From assembly GCF_002028425.1 (NCBI RefSeq), contig NZ_CP020042.1:7105560-7169559 (forward strand): DNA of 64,000 nucleotides. Direction: 5' to 3'. Shown here in pieces: positions 27,518 through 36,243 of this stretch. Origin of the DNA: Streptomyces katrae (GTDB lineage Bacteria; Actinomycetota; Actinomycetes; Streptomycetales; Streptomycetaceae). Every line of letters begins with the position of its first letter. Position 1 is the first letter of the stretch. The position numbers and the translations under genes were made by a program. The notes under the pieces are model-generated. The model searched no databases. It worked only from the letters and a program-made list of their open reading frames with translations, and was not told the origin of the DNA.

Positions 27518-28453
27518 TCAGCGCGGGATCACCCAGTCCGGCATCCAGGTCCCTGCGGTGTCCCGCCCGCCCGCCGCTCCGGCGAGATGGGCGCGCAGGG
27601 CCGCCAGCCCCGGGTGGGGGTTGTCGCGGCGCCAGAGCAGCGCGTGCGGGTAGACCGGTGTCGGATCGGTCACCGGGATGCGGCGCAGACCGTGGCCGGC
27701 CGGCCAGACGAGCCGGGTCCGTTCGCTCATGAACGTGGCCAGGGCCGGGGTGTCGGCGATGGTGTCGAGGAGCGCGTCGGAGCCGAAATTGGGGCCCGTC
27801 GCCTCGATGGTGAGGCCGAAAGCGGCGACCAGGTCGTCGTAGTAGGCGGTCCACTCGGTGCCGGGGACCACGCCGGGCATCCAGATCCGGTGCCCGGCCA
27901 GCTGGGCGACGGTCACCGACCTGGCGCCCGCCAGGGCGTGGGCGGGCCCGGTGAGCAGCTGGAGCGGCTCGTCCAGCACCCGTACGGCTTCGACGTCCGC
28001 CGGAAGGGGGCGGCCGGGCGCGGTCACGGCGCGGAAGGACGCGTCGATCGCCCCGGAGCGGATGGCGGACACGGCCGCATCGATCTCGAACAGCATTACC
28101 ACGTCGAGCTCGACCTCGGGATGGGCGCGGTGGAACTCGCGCATCAGCCCCGTCGCCGCGCCCCGCGAGTTGATCACGTCGACCCGCAGCGGACGGTGGC
28201 CGGTGCTGACGGACGCCACCGCCCGCTCGGCGGTGCGCAGCAGCTCCCGGGCGTGCGGGAGGAAGGCCTGCCCGTCGATGGTGAGCTCGGCGCCGCGCGG
28301 CGTGCGGGTGAACAGCCGCACGCCGAGAGCACGCTCCAGGGCGGCGATGCGCTTGGAGACGGCCTGCTGGGTGACCGCCAGCTCGGCCGCGGCCTCCTGG
28401 AAGCGCCCCGCGTCGGCGGCGGCGACGAAGGTCCGTACGGCGTCGAGGTCCAT
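27518..28453 (-). CDS. LysR family regulator of the divergent MFS gene
   Basis: 311 residues. The winged helix has LDAVRTFVAAADAGRFQEAA, LAVTQQAVSKRIAALERALG and LFTRTPRGAELTIDG. The effector-binding domain has RVDVINSRGAATGLMREF and DVVMLFEIDAAVSAIRSG. Divergent from an MFS exporter with a perfect dyad in the shared 161-nt intergenic region, the standard LysR arrangement. Inducer unknown. Confidence 0.87.
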   Translation of the reverse strand: MDLDAVRTFVAAADAGRFQEAAAELAVTQQAVSKRIAALERALGVRLFTRTPRGAELTIDGQAFLPHARELLRTAERAVASVSTGHRPLRVDVINSRGAATGLMREFHRAHPEVELDVVMLFEIDAAVSAIRSGAIDASFRAVTAPGRPLPADVEAVRVLDEPLQLLTGPAHALAGARSVTVAQLAGHRIWMPGVVPGTEWTAYYDDLVAAFGLTIEATGPNFGSDALLDTIADTPALATFMSERTRLVWPAGHGLRRIPVTDPTPVYPHALLWRRDNPHPGLAALRAHLAGAAGGRDTAGTWMPDWVIPR

Positions 28454-28469
28454 GCCCTCAGCCTAGGTC

Positions 28470-28486
28470 CACAACCAGGGGTTGTG
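28470..28486. promoter_or_regulatory. Dyad in the LysR/MFS divergent promoter
   Basis: CACAACC, AGG, GGTTGTG: a perfect 7-3-7 inverted repeat, 17 nt upstream of the LysR start and 129 nt upstream of the MFS start. The T-N11-A-like spacing suits a LysR recognition site. Confidence 0.65.
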
Positions 28487-28614
28487 ACCAGTCGGCCTCC
28501 CGGTTGTTTGATCCGCCGGTGCGAAGCCCGCTTTGATGCTCCGGAACGCCGATCGGTTGTGGTCGGTTGCAGCGGTCGCAGTCGGCTGTACGGGCAGGGG
28601 CAGGAGTGTCGGGG

Positions 28615-29952
28615 ATGGGAAGTGGGCGGCTGCGGGGATTTCCGCGGGGTCACGGGCCGGGGAAGCCGTTCGGGTGGTTCTGGGGGGCGTACGGGGCCAG
28701 TGCGCTCGGGACCTGGCTCGCCTTCGGGGCCTTCCCCCTGATCGCCGTCCGGGTGCTGCACGCCGGGCCGGCCGAGGTGGCCGCGCTCTCGTCCGCCGGG
28801 GCCGCGGCGGGCGCGGCCGCGGCGGTGCCGCTGGGCCCGTGGGTGGAGTTCCGGCGCAAGCGGCCCGTGCTGATCGCGACGGACCTGGTGCGGTGCGCGG
28901 CACTGCTGACGGTGCCGGCCGCGTTCGTGCTCGGCGCGCTCACCTTCGTCCAGCTGCTGCTGGTCTCCGTCGTCGTCGCGGCGGCCGACATCACCTTCCG
29001 CGCCGCCTCCGGCGCCTACCTGAAGTCCCTGCTGCCGGCGCAGGACCTGCTCGCCGCCAACGCCCGGCTGGAGTCCACCTCCTGGACGACCACGATCATC
29101 GGGCCGCCGCTGGGCGGCGCCCTGACCGGGCTGCTCGGTCCGGTGGCGACGGTGGCGGCCGACGCGGCGAGCTACCTGCTGTCGGCCCTGGGCATCCGGG
29201 CGACGGGCCGGCACGAACCGCCGCCGCCCCGCCGCCCGGAGACCGGGCTCCCGCCGACCGGTGGCCTCCTCGAAGGCTGGCGGTTCGTCCTCGCCGACGC
29301 GGGCCTGCGTCCGCTGTTCCTCAACACCGCCCTGTTCAACGGCCTGGTGATGGCCACCTCGCCGCTGCTGACCGTCCTGATGCTCGGCCGGCTCGGATTC
29401 GAGCCCTGGCAGTACGGTCTCGCCTTCGCCCTGCCCTCGGTCGCCGGGCTCATCGGCTCGCGGCTGGCCCGGCCGCTGGTCACCCGGTACGGGCGGCACC
29501 GGGTCCTGACGGTGTCCGGATCCCTGCGCGCCCTCTGGTCCGTCGGCCTGGCATTCGTGGGGCCGGGCACCGGGGGGCTGCTGCTGGTGATGGGCGTCGA
29601 GCTCGGGCTGATCCTGTGCTGCGGGGTCTTCAACCCCGTCTGCGCCACCTACCGGCTCGAACGCACCCCGTCCGACCGCGTCGCCCGCACGCTCTCCGCC
29701 TGGTCGGTGACGACGAAGGCCGCCACCGCCCTCCTGACGGCCGGCTGGGGCGCCCTGGGCACCCTCCTGGGCCCCCGCCAGGCCCTCGCCCTGGCCGGTG
29801 TCCTCCTCCTCACCACCCCGCTGCTGCTCCCGCGCTCCCCCGCTCCGGCTGCGGACCCGGGACCGGACGCCTCACCCGGGAACGGTGAACCTGACGCGGC
29901 GCCCCGCCCCGACGGCGCCAGCCCGGAGCGGGGCGCCGCCTCATCCGGGTGA
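28615..29952 (+). CDS. MFS transporter (drug-exporter type)
   Basis: 445 residues from the ATG at 28615 (AGGAG at 9-nt spacing). Twelve hydrophobic segments can be drawn; the first is FWGAYGASALGTWLAFGAFPLIAVRVL. The loop between helices 2 and 3 has VEFRRKRPVLIATDLVR, and helix 5 has LESTSWTTTIIGPPLGGALTG, features of the MFS_3/EntS-like exporters. The C-terminal 45 residues are Pro-rich and soluble. Export of a small hydrophobic compound under LysR control is likely; the substrate is unknown. Confidence 0.85.
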   Translation: MGSGRLRGFPRGHGPGKPFGWFWGAYGASALGTWLAFGAFPLIAVRVLHAGPAEVAALSSAGAAAGAAAAVPLGPWVEFRRKRPVLIATDLVRCAALLTVPAAFVLGALTFVQLLLVSVVVAAADITFRAASGAYLKSLLPAQDLLAANARLESTSWTTTIIGPPLGGALTGLLGPVATVAADAASYLLSALGIRATGRHEPPPPRRPETGLPPTGGLLEGWRFVLADAGLRPLFLNTALFNGLVMATSPLLTVLMLGRLGFEPWQYGLAFALPSVAGLIGSRLARPLVTRYGRHRVLTVSGSLRALWSVGLAFVGPGTGGLLLVMGVELGLILCCGVFNPVCATYRLERTPSDRVARTLSAWSVTTKAATALLTAGWGALGTLLGPRQALALAGVLLLTTPLLLPRSPAPAADPGPDASPGNGEPDAAPRPDGASPERGAASSG

Positions 29953-29967
29953 AGCCGGAGCGGTTTC

Positions 29968-31506
29968 CTACGTGGGGAGTTGTTCGGCGGCGCGGGCGAT
30001 GTTGCGGGCCATGCCGCCGAAGACCACCGCGTGGAAGGGGCTGACCGACCACCAGTACAGGTGGCCGAGCAGCCCGCGCGGGTGGAAGAGGGCGCGCTGG
30101 CGGTAGCGCGAGCGGCCCGCGTGCTGCGGGTCGGGTTCGGCGTACATCTCCAGCCAGGCCAGCCCGGGTACCCGCATCTCCGCGCGCAGCCGCAGCAGCC
30201 GGCCCGGCTCGATCTCCTCGACCCGCCAGAAGTCCAGGGCGTCGCCCACCCGCAGCCGGCCGGCGTCCCGGCGGCCCCGGCGGATGCCGGCGCCCCCCGC
30301 CAGCCGGTCCAGCCAGCCGCGTACCGCCCAGGCGAGCGGGAAGGAGTACCAGCCGTGTTCCCCTCCGATGCCCTCCACCACCCGCCACAGGACCCCCGGC
30401 GGGGCCGCCACCGGGGCGGTGCGGTGGTCGGTGTACAGGCTGCCGCCCGCCCAGTCCGGGTCGGTGGGCAGGGGGTCGCTGGGTGCGCCGGGCAGGGAGG
30501 CGTTGGACCAGCGGGTGCTCACCCGCGCCTCGCGGACCCGCTGCAGGGCCAGGACCAGGGCCTGGTCGAAGGGGAGCGGGCCGCCCGGCGGATCCGGCAC
30601 CCAGCGGGTGATGTCGTGCTCCGCGCACACCACTTCGTGGCGCAGCGACTCGGCCAGCGGCCGGGCCAGCGCCCGGGGCACGGGCGTGACCAGGCCGATC
30701 CAGAGGCTGGACAGACCAGGGCTGAGCATGGGCACGCGCAGGATGCGCCGGTGCGGGAGTCCGGCGACCTCGGCGTAACGGTGCATCATCTGCTCGTACG
30801 TCAGGACGTCGGGCCCGCCGATGTCGAAGGTCCGGCTCACCCCGGGCGGCATCGCGGCGCTCCCGACGAGGTAGCGCAGCACGTCGCGCACGGCGATGGG
30901 CTGCACCCGGGTGCCCACCCAGCTCGGCGTGATCATGACCGGCAGCCGTTCCGTCAGGTAGCGCAGCATCTCGAACGAGGCCGAGCCCGACCCGATGACC
31001 ACGGCCGCCCGCAGCACCGTGCAGGGGACGCCGGACGCCAGCAGCACGGCGCCCACCTCGGCCCGGGAACGCAGGTGCGGGGAGAGCTCTTCGGGGGGCG
31101 GCCCGGACGGGGTGAGGCCGCCCAGGTAGACGATGCGCCGTACGCCGGCCAGCCGGGCCCGCTCGCCGAACAGGCGGGCGGCGACCCGGTCGCGCTCCTC
31201 GAAACCGGGCCCGCCGCCGAGGGCGTGCACCAGGTAGTAGGCGACGGCCACCCCGCCCAGCGCCCCGTCCAGCGAGTCCCCGTCGGTGACGTCACCGCGC
31301 ACCACCTCGACGCGGCCGGCCCAGGGATGGTCGCGCAGCCGTTCCGGGGAGCGGGCCAGCGCCCGGACCCGGTAGCCGGCGTCGAGGAGTTCGGGCACCA
31401 GGCGGCCGCCGATGTAGCCGGTGGCACCGGTGACCAGGCACAGGTCGCCGGCCGGCTCCGTTCCCGTGGGCTGCGTACCCGCCGGGCTCGTCCCCTTGAC
31501 CGTCAT
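29968..31506 (-). CDS. SDR family oxidoreductase fused to DUF2867
   Basis: 512 residues. The N-terminal NAD(P)-binding fold has LVTGATGYIGGRLVPELLDAG (about 23-43), RVEVVRGDVTD and YYLVHALG, an atypical or extended SDR like NmrA/YbjT proteins. From about residue 345 the DUF2867 domain follows: GGSLYTDHRTAPVAAPPGVLW, DFWRVEEIEPGRLLRLRAEM, and SPFHAVVFGGMARNIAR. The fusion is a known architecture, with unknown reaction. Its stop lies 16 nt from the convergent MFS stop. Confidence 0.82.
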   Translation of the reverse strand: MTVKGTSPAGTQPTGTEPAGDLCLVTGATGYIGGRLVPELLDAGYRVRALARSPERLRDHPWAGRVEVVRGDVTDGDSLDGALGGVAVAYYLVHALGGGPGFEERDRVAARLFGERARLAGVRRIVYLGGLTPSGPPPEELSPHLRSRAEVGAVLLASGVPCTVLRAAVVIGSGSASFEMLRYLTERLPVMITPSWVGTRVQPIAVRDVLRYLVGSAAMPPGVSRTFDIGGPDVLTYEQMMHRYAEVAGLPHRRILRVPMLSPGLSSLWIGLVTPVPRALARPLAESLRHEVVCAEHDITRWVPDPPGGPLPFDQALVLALQRVREARVSTRWSNASLPGAPSDPLPTDPDWAGGSLYTDHRTAPVAAPPGVLWRVVEGIGGEHGWYSFPLAWAVRGWLDRLAGGAGIRRGRRDAGRLRVGDALDFWRVEEIEPGRLLRLRAEMRVPGLAWLEMYAEPDPQHAGRSRYRQRALFHPRGLLGHLYWWSVSPFHAVVFGGMARNIARAAEQLPT

Positions 31507-31664
31507 GGACTCGCTCCCGTCCCTCCTGCGGCGGTGCGCCCGCCGCCCCCTTCCGAGCCTGGACCCCGCGCGCCCCGGCCGCAACGCTGCTCCGCCGGGG
31601 GCGCCGTGACCTGGTGCGGAGGGGACGGGTTACGGTGTGCCTTTTCCAAGGGGGAGAAACAGCG

Positions 31665-32762
31665 ATGTCGCAACACGCGGGGTGGGGACAGCACCACCCG
31701 GGACAGCCCGTACCGCCGTGGGGAGGATGGGCGCCGCGGCCGCCCCAGCCGGGCGTCATCCCGCTCGCGCCGCTCGGGACGGGCGATGTGATAGGCGGGG
31801 CCTTCAGGGCGTTCCGCAGTTACTGGAAGCCCCTGGTCGGCATCATCATGCTGGTCCAGGGCATCGGGTTCCTGCTGGTCGCCGTGGCCATCGGCATCAC
31901 CGTCGCCGGGATCCGCCCCAGGTTCGCCGCGGTGTTCGACGTCCCGTCGGGCGAGCGCCCGGGGGGAGAGGACGTGGCGGCCCTGCTGCTGTATCTGGCG
32001 CCCGTCGTGGTGCTGTTGGTGCTCACCATGGTCCTGCTCGGCGGACTGATCACCTCGCTGGCCCCCGCGGTGATCCAGGAGGCGGTGCTCGGCCGCCCCG
32101 CGACCTTCGGGGCGATGTGGCGGCGCTGCTGGTCGCGGCTGCCGTCCGTGCTCGGGACCCTGCTGTGCACGGGGCTGCTCGCCGGCGGGCCGATGCTGGT
32201 CCTCTACGCCCTGTTCTTCTCGTGGCTGGTGACGTCCGGGGACCGGTGGGTCACGGCTCTGCCCGTCTTCATGATGATCGTGTTCCTGGTCGGGATGCCC
32301 GTGATGCTGTGGCTCACCGTCCGCTTCAGCCTGGCGCCCGCCGTCGCGGTGTGCGAGGGGCTGGGCCCGGTCGAGGCGATGCGGCGCTCCTCCCGTCTGG
32401 TCAGCGGCGGCTGGTGGCGTACGTTCGGCATCGCGGCGCTCGGAAACCTGCTGGGGGCGGCGGTCGGGTACGCCGTCCAGCTGCCGTTCGCCTTCCTCGG
32501 GATGTTCGCGCTCTTCCCCACCGTACTGGCGACGGGCGACGCGGCGGACCCGTCCACGCTGTTGTTCGGCATGGTCGTGTACGTGGCCTGCATACTGCTC
32601 GGCACGGCGGTCGGTGCGGTCTTCCAGCTCGGGTACCCGCAGCTGGTCCTGTCCCTGCTCTACGTCGACCAGCGCATCCGCAAGGAGAACCTCGCCGAGG
32701 CCCTGCTCGCCTCCGCCGCCGCGACGCCGCCGGCCGGTGCGTATCCCGCGGGTCCGCGATGA
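31665..32762 (+). CDS. Membrane protein of the glycerophosphodiesterase-membrane-domain type
   Basis: 365 residues, preceded by GGGGGAGA. The first 40 residues are soluble and Pro/Gly/Trp-rich. Six hydrophobic segments follow (about 58-82, 104-130, 158-182, 190-212, 245-275 and 290-320). IPLAPLGTGDVIGGAFRAFR before the first helix and LAPAVAVCEGLGPVEAMRRSSRLVSGGWWRTFG between helices 4 and 5 are typical. No catalytic GDPD domain is attached, so it is a stand-alone membrane module of unknown role. Confidence 0.72.
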   Translation: MSQHAGWGQHHPGQPVPPWGGWAPRPPQPGVIPLAPLGTGDVIGGAFRAFRSYWKPLVGIIMLVQGIGFLLVAVAIGITVAGIRPRFAAVFDVPSGERPGGEDVAALLLYLAPVVVLLVLTMVLLGGLITSLAPAVIQEAVLGRPATFGAMWRRCWSRLPSVLGTLLCTGLLAGGPMLVLYALFFSWLVTSGDRWVTALPVFMMIVFLVGMPVMLWLTVRFSLAPAVAVCEGLGPVEAMRRSSRLVSGGWWRTFGIAALGNLLGAAVGYAVQLPFAFLGMFALFPTVLATGDAADPSTLLFGMVVYVACILLGTAVGAVFQLGYPQLVLSLLYVDQRIRKENLAEALLASAAATPPAGAYPAGPR

Positions 32763-32909
32763 GTTCATGAGTTCATGAGGCCGCGCCGGGCCTAGCACAT
32801 TCGACCCGGTCGGGTGCGAACCTCCGCGATGCCCGCCCGTGCCGGGGCCCGGCCTGACTACCGTGTGGGGACGGCCATGCCGCCCGGCGGCCGGGAAGGA
32901 GCGGGCCTG

Positions 32910-33613
32910 ATGGGCACCGTGGTGGTGGGGTTCCGGCTCGGCTGGGACGCGAAGGGCCGGCAGGCCACGGTGGTGCTCACCCGGGCGGGCGTCCTGCACC
33001 ACAGCATGGGCCTCCTCGGCCTGGCGGTGCGGCCCGCCCGGCCGCACGCCCCGGCGGCCCGGGACCCGCACCCGGTCCCGCGCCAGGCGGCGACCCTGCG
33101 CAGGCTGTACGCCGACCTGCTCCACCAGGGCTACACCCGGGAGCTGATCCCCCCGGCCTGCGTCCGCCTCGACACCGACGAACACCCCCTCCACCCGCGC
33201 CCGTGGGGCGAGCACGCGCCGCCGGCCCACCCGGGGCTGATCGCCGAGTTCACCGGCGCGGCCCCCTCGGGCCGGGGTCGCTCGAGGACGCCCTGGCCGA
33301 GTTCTACACGGCGATCGGCCTGACCACCCGCCCGAAGACCCCCGCCCCCCGCCCGGAGACCGCCGTTGCGGTACCCCCGCCCGGCGTCCCTCCGGCGGTC
33401 CGTGAAGGCCTGCGCAGCCTGGCCGAGGGCCGCCCGCTGGCGTCCCGCCCCGGACGCGGCGCCGGCTGGACCATCACGGGCACGGCCGTGCGCCTGCGCG
33501 TGGGCCGGACCGGTGAAGACCTCACCCCCGGCGAAGTGGCCGAACTCCAGGCCGCCCTGACGGCCTGGCTCCGCCACCAGCGCCGCCCCGGGGCGGGTTC
33601 CGCGGCGCGGTGA
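32910..33613 (+). pseudogene. Hypothetical gene with a 1-nt frameshift
   Basis: From the ATG at 32910 (AAGGAG at 9-nt spacing) one frame runs MGTVVVGFRLGWDAKGRQA to HPGLIAEFTGAAPSG. Another frame then continues GSLEDALAEFYTAIGLTTR to the stop at 33613. Adding one C near 33275 (GGGCCGGGG) restores a single ORF of about 234 residues, so this is a recent frameshift or a sequencing error. The second half has a wHTH-like or PAZ-like stretch (EDLTPGEVAELQAALTAWL) but no named family. Function unknown. Confidence 0.6.
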
Positions 33614-33680
33614 ATGCGGGTCCGGGCCGCGGGTAGGCGCGCACCCGCAAGGGGTCGGAACCAGGCTCGGGACAAGGGCG

Positions 33681-34112
33681 GTGAGGGCGTTGGAGCTGCG
33701 GGCGGTCGGCTGGGCGCATGCGTTCCCGGTGGCGAACGGGGCCCGTGCGGCCCGGGTGTGGACGGCCGGGCACCTGGAGTCCCTCGACTGGGCCCGGGAC
33801 GACCCCGACACGGTGCACTCCGTCCTGCTCGCCGTGTCCGAGCTGGTGACCAACGCCCATGTGCACGCCGCGAGCACCGCGCACCTGGTCCTCACCTGGG
33901 ACGGCCGCTGTCTGCACGTCAGCGTGGCGGACGCCGACCCGCACCTGCCGCGGCCCCGGGAGGCCGGCGAACGGGCCACGTCCGGGCGGGGCCTGGGCAT
34001 CGTCGCCGCGCTCGCCGACACCTGGGACGTCCACCCGGGCGAGCACCGCAAGACGGTCACCGCGTGCTTCAGGCCGCCCGGCGGACGGGCGCGGCAGGGC
34101 GGCCCGCCGTGA
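33681..34112 (+). CDS. RsbW-like ATP-binding protein (anti-sigma kinase fold)
   Basis: 143 residues from a GTG. HATPase_c_2 features: LLAVSELVTNAHVHA (N-box), LHVSVADAD (G1 acid) and GRGLGIVAALADTWDV (G2 box). The fold is that of RsbW/SpoIIAB serine kinases, which sequester SigB/SigF-type sigma factors or phosphorylate anti-anti-sigma proteins. It is convergent with such a sigma gene just downstream, which suggests, without proving, a functional pairing. The stop overlaps a hairpin. Confidence 0.82.
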   Translation: MRALELRAVGWAHAFPVANGARAARVWTAGHLESLDWARDDPDTVHSVLLAVSELVTNAHVHAASTAHLVLTWDGRCLHVSVADADPHLPRPREAGERATSGRGLGIVAALADTWDVHPGEHRKTVTACFRPPGGRARQGGPP

Positions 34113-34124
34113 GACGGGCCGCCC
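34097..34124. terminator. 10-bp-stem terminator overlapping a stop codon
   Basis: GGGCGGCCCG (34097-34106) and CGGGCCGCCC (34115-34124) pair around an 8-nt loop that contains the kinase-like gene's TGA. Shared with the convergent sigma-factor gene. Confidence 0.7.
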
Positions 34125-34148
34125 GGGGCGCCGGCGGAGGGGCGGGGC

Positions 34149-35081
34149 TCAGTCGTCGCGCAGCAGCTCTTCGCGCAGGGCGCCCAGGGTGCGGGTGAGC
34201 AGGCGGGAGACGTGCATCTGGGACATGCCGATCTCCTCGCCGATCTGCCGCTGCGTCATCTCCTGCCCGAAGCGCAGCTCCAGGATGCGCGTGGTGCGTT
34301 CGTCCAGCTCGGACAGGAGCGGCGCCAGGGAGTGCAGGTCCTCGACCGTCTCCAGTGCGTGGTCGGTGTCGCCCAGCGTCTCGGCGAGGGTGTGCGGGGA
34401 CCGGGCGGCCGAGGGTGCCGGCTCGTCGGCGGTGCCCGCGGGGGCGTCGAGGGACTGGGCGGAGTAGCCGTTCGCCGCGACCAGGCCCTGGCGGACCTCT
34501 TCCTCGTCGAGGTCCAGGTGCTCGGCGAGTTCGGCGGGAGTGGGTGCGCGGCCCGTCGCGGCGGTCAGGTCCTCGGTGGACCTGGCCAGCTGCGTCCGCA
34601 GCTCCTGGAGCCGGCGCGGGACCCGTACGGCCCATGTGGTGTCGCGGAAGTGGCGTTTGATCTCGCCGGTGATGTACGGCAGGGCGAGGGTGGAGAACTG
34701 GGTGTTGCGGTCGAGCTCGTAGCGGTCGATGGCCTTGATCAGGCCGATGGTGCCGACCTGCACGATGTCCTCGTTCTCCGGGCCGCCTGGGCGGTCGCGG
34801 AACGGGCGGGCGGCGAAGTTCACCAGTGAGATGTTCATCTCGATCAGGGTGTTGCGGACGTACTGGTACTCGGGGCTGCCCTCGTCGAGGCTGCGCAGCC
34901 GTTCGAAGAACACCCGCGTCAGCTGACGGGCCTCGCCAGGATCCACCTCCCGGGGGCAGGGGACGTCCGGCAGGCCGTCGGGCACGGGGGTGTCCGCGGC
35001 GGCAGGTGCGGCCGTGGGAGCTGCGGCGGCTTCGGCAGCAGTGGCCGGTGTCGTCACCTCGGCAGTAGCCGTAAAGGTCAT
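34149..35081 (-). CDS. RNA polymerase sigma factor, SigB/SigF/SigG family
   Basis: 310 residues from an ATG with AAGGAG. The first 45 residues are Ala/Thr/Pro-rich and disordered. Region 2 has LIEMNISLVNFAARPF, NEDIVQVGTIGLIKAIDRYE and FSTLALPYITGEIKRHFRD, the SigB-family signature. Region 3 has VRVPRRLQELRTQL, and region 4 ERTTRILELRFGQEMTQRQIGEEIGMSQMHVSRLLTRTL. It directs stress- or development-related transcription. It is convergent with the RsbW-like gene and divergent from a winged-helix protein. Confidence 0.92.
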   Translation of the reverse strand: MTFTATAEVTTPATAAEAAAAPTAAPAAADTPVPDGLPDVPCPREVDPGEARQLTRVFFERLRSLDEGSPEYQYVRNTLIEMNISLVNFAARPFRDRPGGPENEDIVQVGTIGLIKAIDRYELDRNTQFSTLALPYITGEIKRHFRDTTWAVRVPRRLQELRTQLARSTEDLTAATGRAPTPAELAEHLDLDEEEVRQGLVAANGYSAQSLDAPAGTADEPAPSAARSPHTLAETLGDTDHALETVEDLHSLAPLLSELDERTTRILELRFGQEMTQRQIGEEIGMSQMHVSRLLTRTLGALREELLRDD

Positions 35082-35203
35082 CGTCTGCGCTCCTTGGGCA
35101 CGGGTGCTTGCGGTGCGTTCTCGGTCGTTCCGGTCAAGCGGAAGTCGGATTCCGCTCACCCTGAACCCTGCCCGCTGAAGCGGACACACGTCAAGGGATA
35201 CCG

Positions 35204-35215
35204 GAAATTCATTTC
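35204..35215. promoter_or_regulatory. AT-rich palindrome upstream of the winged-helix gene
   Basis: GAAAT-TC-ATTTC within an unusually AT-rich stretch (35200-35235) between the divergent sigma-factor and winged-helix genes. It may be an operator or promoter core. Weak evidence. Confidence 0.35.
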
Positions 35216-35270
35216 TGGATTTGCCTTTCCTTCGTGGTCCCCCAAGAATGGCCGGGTGGAGAACGAGTAC

Positions 35271-35636
35271 ATGGGACCCCGCCGGAACCGCTGGACCTTC
35301 CTGACCAACCACGCCAGGGTCCTGATCGCCATCGCGCGCGACCCGGGCGTCCGCCTGCGCGACATCGCCGCCGTCTGCGGACTCACCGAACGCACCGTGC
35401 AGGCGATCGTGACGGACCTCCAGGCGGACGGGTACCTCACCCGCACCCGCGACGGCCGGCGCAACCGCTACGTCATCGCCCCCGGCGCGCGCTTCCGCCA
35501 CCCGGCGGAGGCCGACCACGAGATCGCCGGCCTGCTCGCCTACCTCGCCGCCCCGCTGCCCGCCCCGGCGCTCCCGGCCCCCGCGGCGGCGGCCGTCGAA
35601 GCCCCCGCCGGCGCGGAACCCCACGCGACGGCGTGA
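35271..35636 (+). CDS. Winged-helix transcriptional regulator (MarR-like)
   Basis: 121 residues. The DNA-binding domain is LTNHARVLIAIARDPGVRLRDIAAVCGLTERTVQAIVTDLQADGYLTRTRDGRRNRYVI (about 9-67), a canonical wHTH with wing. The C-terminal part is Ala/Pro-rich and short, with no effector domain. The ATG at 35271 has GGAG at 9 nt; a GTG at 35256 would add five residues. The position divergent from the stress sigma gene suggests a regulatory link. A strong terminator follows. Confidence 0.78.
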   Translation: MGPRRNRWTFLTNHARVLIAIARDPGVRLRDIAAVCGLTERTVQAIVTDLQADGYLTRTRDGRRNRYVIAPGARFRHPAEADHEIAGLLAYLAAPLPAPALPAPAAAAVEAPAGAEPHATA

Positions 35637-35641
35637 CCCCC

Positions 35642-35671
35642 GGGCGGGCGGCCGGACCCGGCCGCCCGCCC
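35642..35671. terminator. 14-bp-stem bidirectional terminator
   Basis: GGGCGGGCGGCCGG (35642-35655) and its exact complement (35658-35671) with a 2-nt loop, between the convergent winged-helix and emfourin-like genes. Confidence 0.82.
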
Positions 35672-35680
35672 GCTACCCCG

Positions 35681-35923
35681 TCAGGCACCCTCGCCGAGCA
35701 CGCCGCGGATCAGCCGCCGCTGGTCCTCGGAGAGATAGGGGTCCTGGAGGTCGACCGCCCGGCCGTCGACGGTGATCCGGTAGTGGTAGCCGTCAGGTGC
35801 GGGCGCGACGGCCCGGTGCGCCAGCTCCTCCCACTGCGGGGCGTCCCGGCGGCCCGAGGTGTCGAGCTCGCGCTCCTCCTCGCCCCCGGCGAAGCCCCCG
35901 GAGCGGGTCACGGTGATCAGCAT
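35681..35923 (-). CDS. Emfourin-like protealysin inhibitor protein
   Basis: 80 residues with GGAAGGAAGGG before the ATG. The sequence MLITVTRSGGFAGGEEERELDT then HYRITVDGRAVDLQDPYLSEDQRRLI matches the emfourin fold (T-R-x-G-G-F-A-G start, Y-x-x-x-V-D-G centre). Emfourins inhibit M4 metalloproteases of the protealysin type and are usually encoded next to the protease. No M4 protease is present here, so this copy is an orphan. Confidence 0.78.
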   Translation of the reverse strand: MLITVTRSGGFAGGEEERELDTSGRRDAPQWEELAHRAVAPAPDGYHYRITVDGRAVDLQDPYLSEDQRRLIRGVLGEGA

Positions 35924-36243
35924 GGTCCCTTCCTTCCTGGTCCGGCAGCACGCCGCCACGGGACCCGACCGGTCCCGCGCGGCGCGGGCGGTGCACAGCC
36001 CGCCACACCCCGCGGCTGCCCCCGAACGCCCCCATCTCCCGGCGGACCGGCCCGGAACACCCCGAATCGGCCGGAAAGCGCCGTCCGGTGGCCGACGGGC
36101 ATGCACCACCGCCCGGGCGCACCGGGCGCACCGGGCGCACCGGGCACCCGTCCCGGCCGGGCCGGCCGTCGGTTTGCGGGGGGAGCGGCAGGGCACGCGC
36201 GGACCCATCGCGTACCTTCCGCCCCCGACACCTCCGAGGAGTC
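35924..36243. other. Intergenic region with a 9-bp triplicate
   Basis: Divergent region between the emfourin-like and MscS genes. GGGCGCACC is repeated three times at 36115-36141. No ORF is supported. Confidence 0.45.

Noticed and set aside
33681..35081. Full SigB partner-switching locus
   Set aside because: Only the kinase-fold protein and sigma factor are present; no anti-anti-sigma (STAS) gene or phosphatase is nearby, and the two genes are convergent rather than an operon.
35681..36208. 175-residue extension of the emfourin-like protein
   Set aside because: The extra N-terminal part is Arg/Pro/Gly-rich with no ribosome-binding site; the ATG at 35923 with GGAAGGAAGGG gives the family-size protein.
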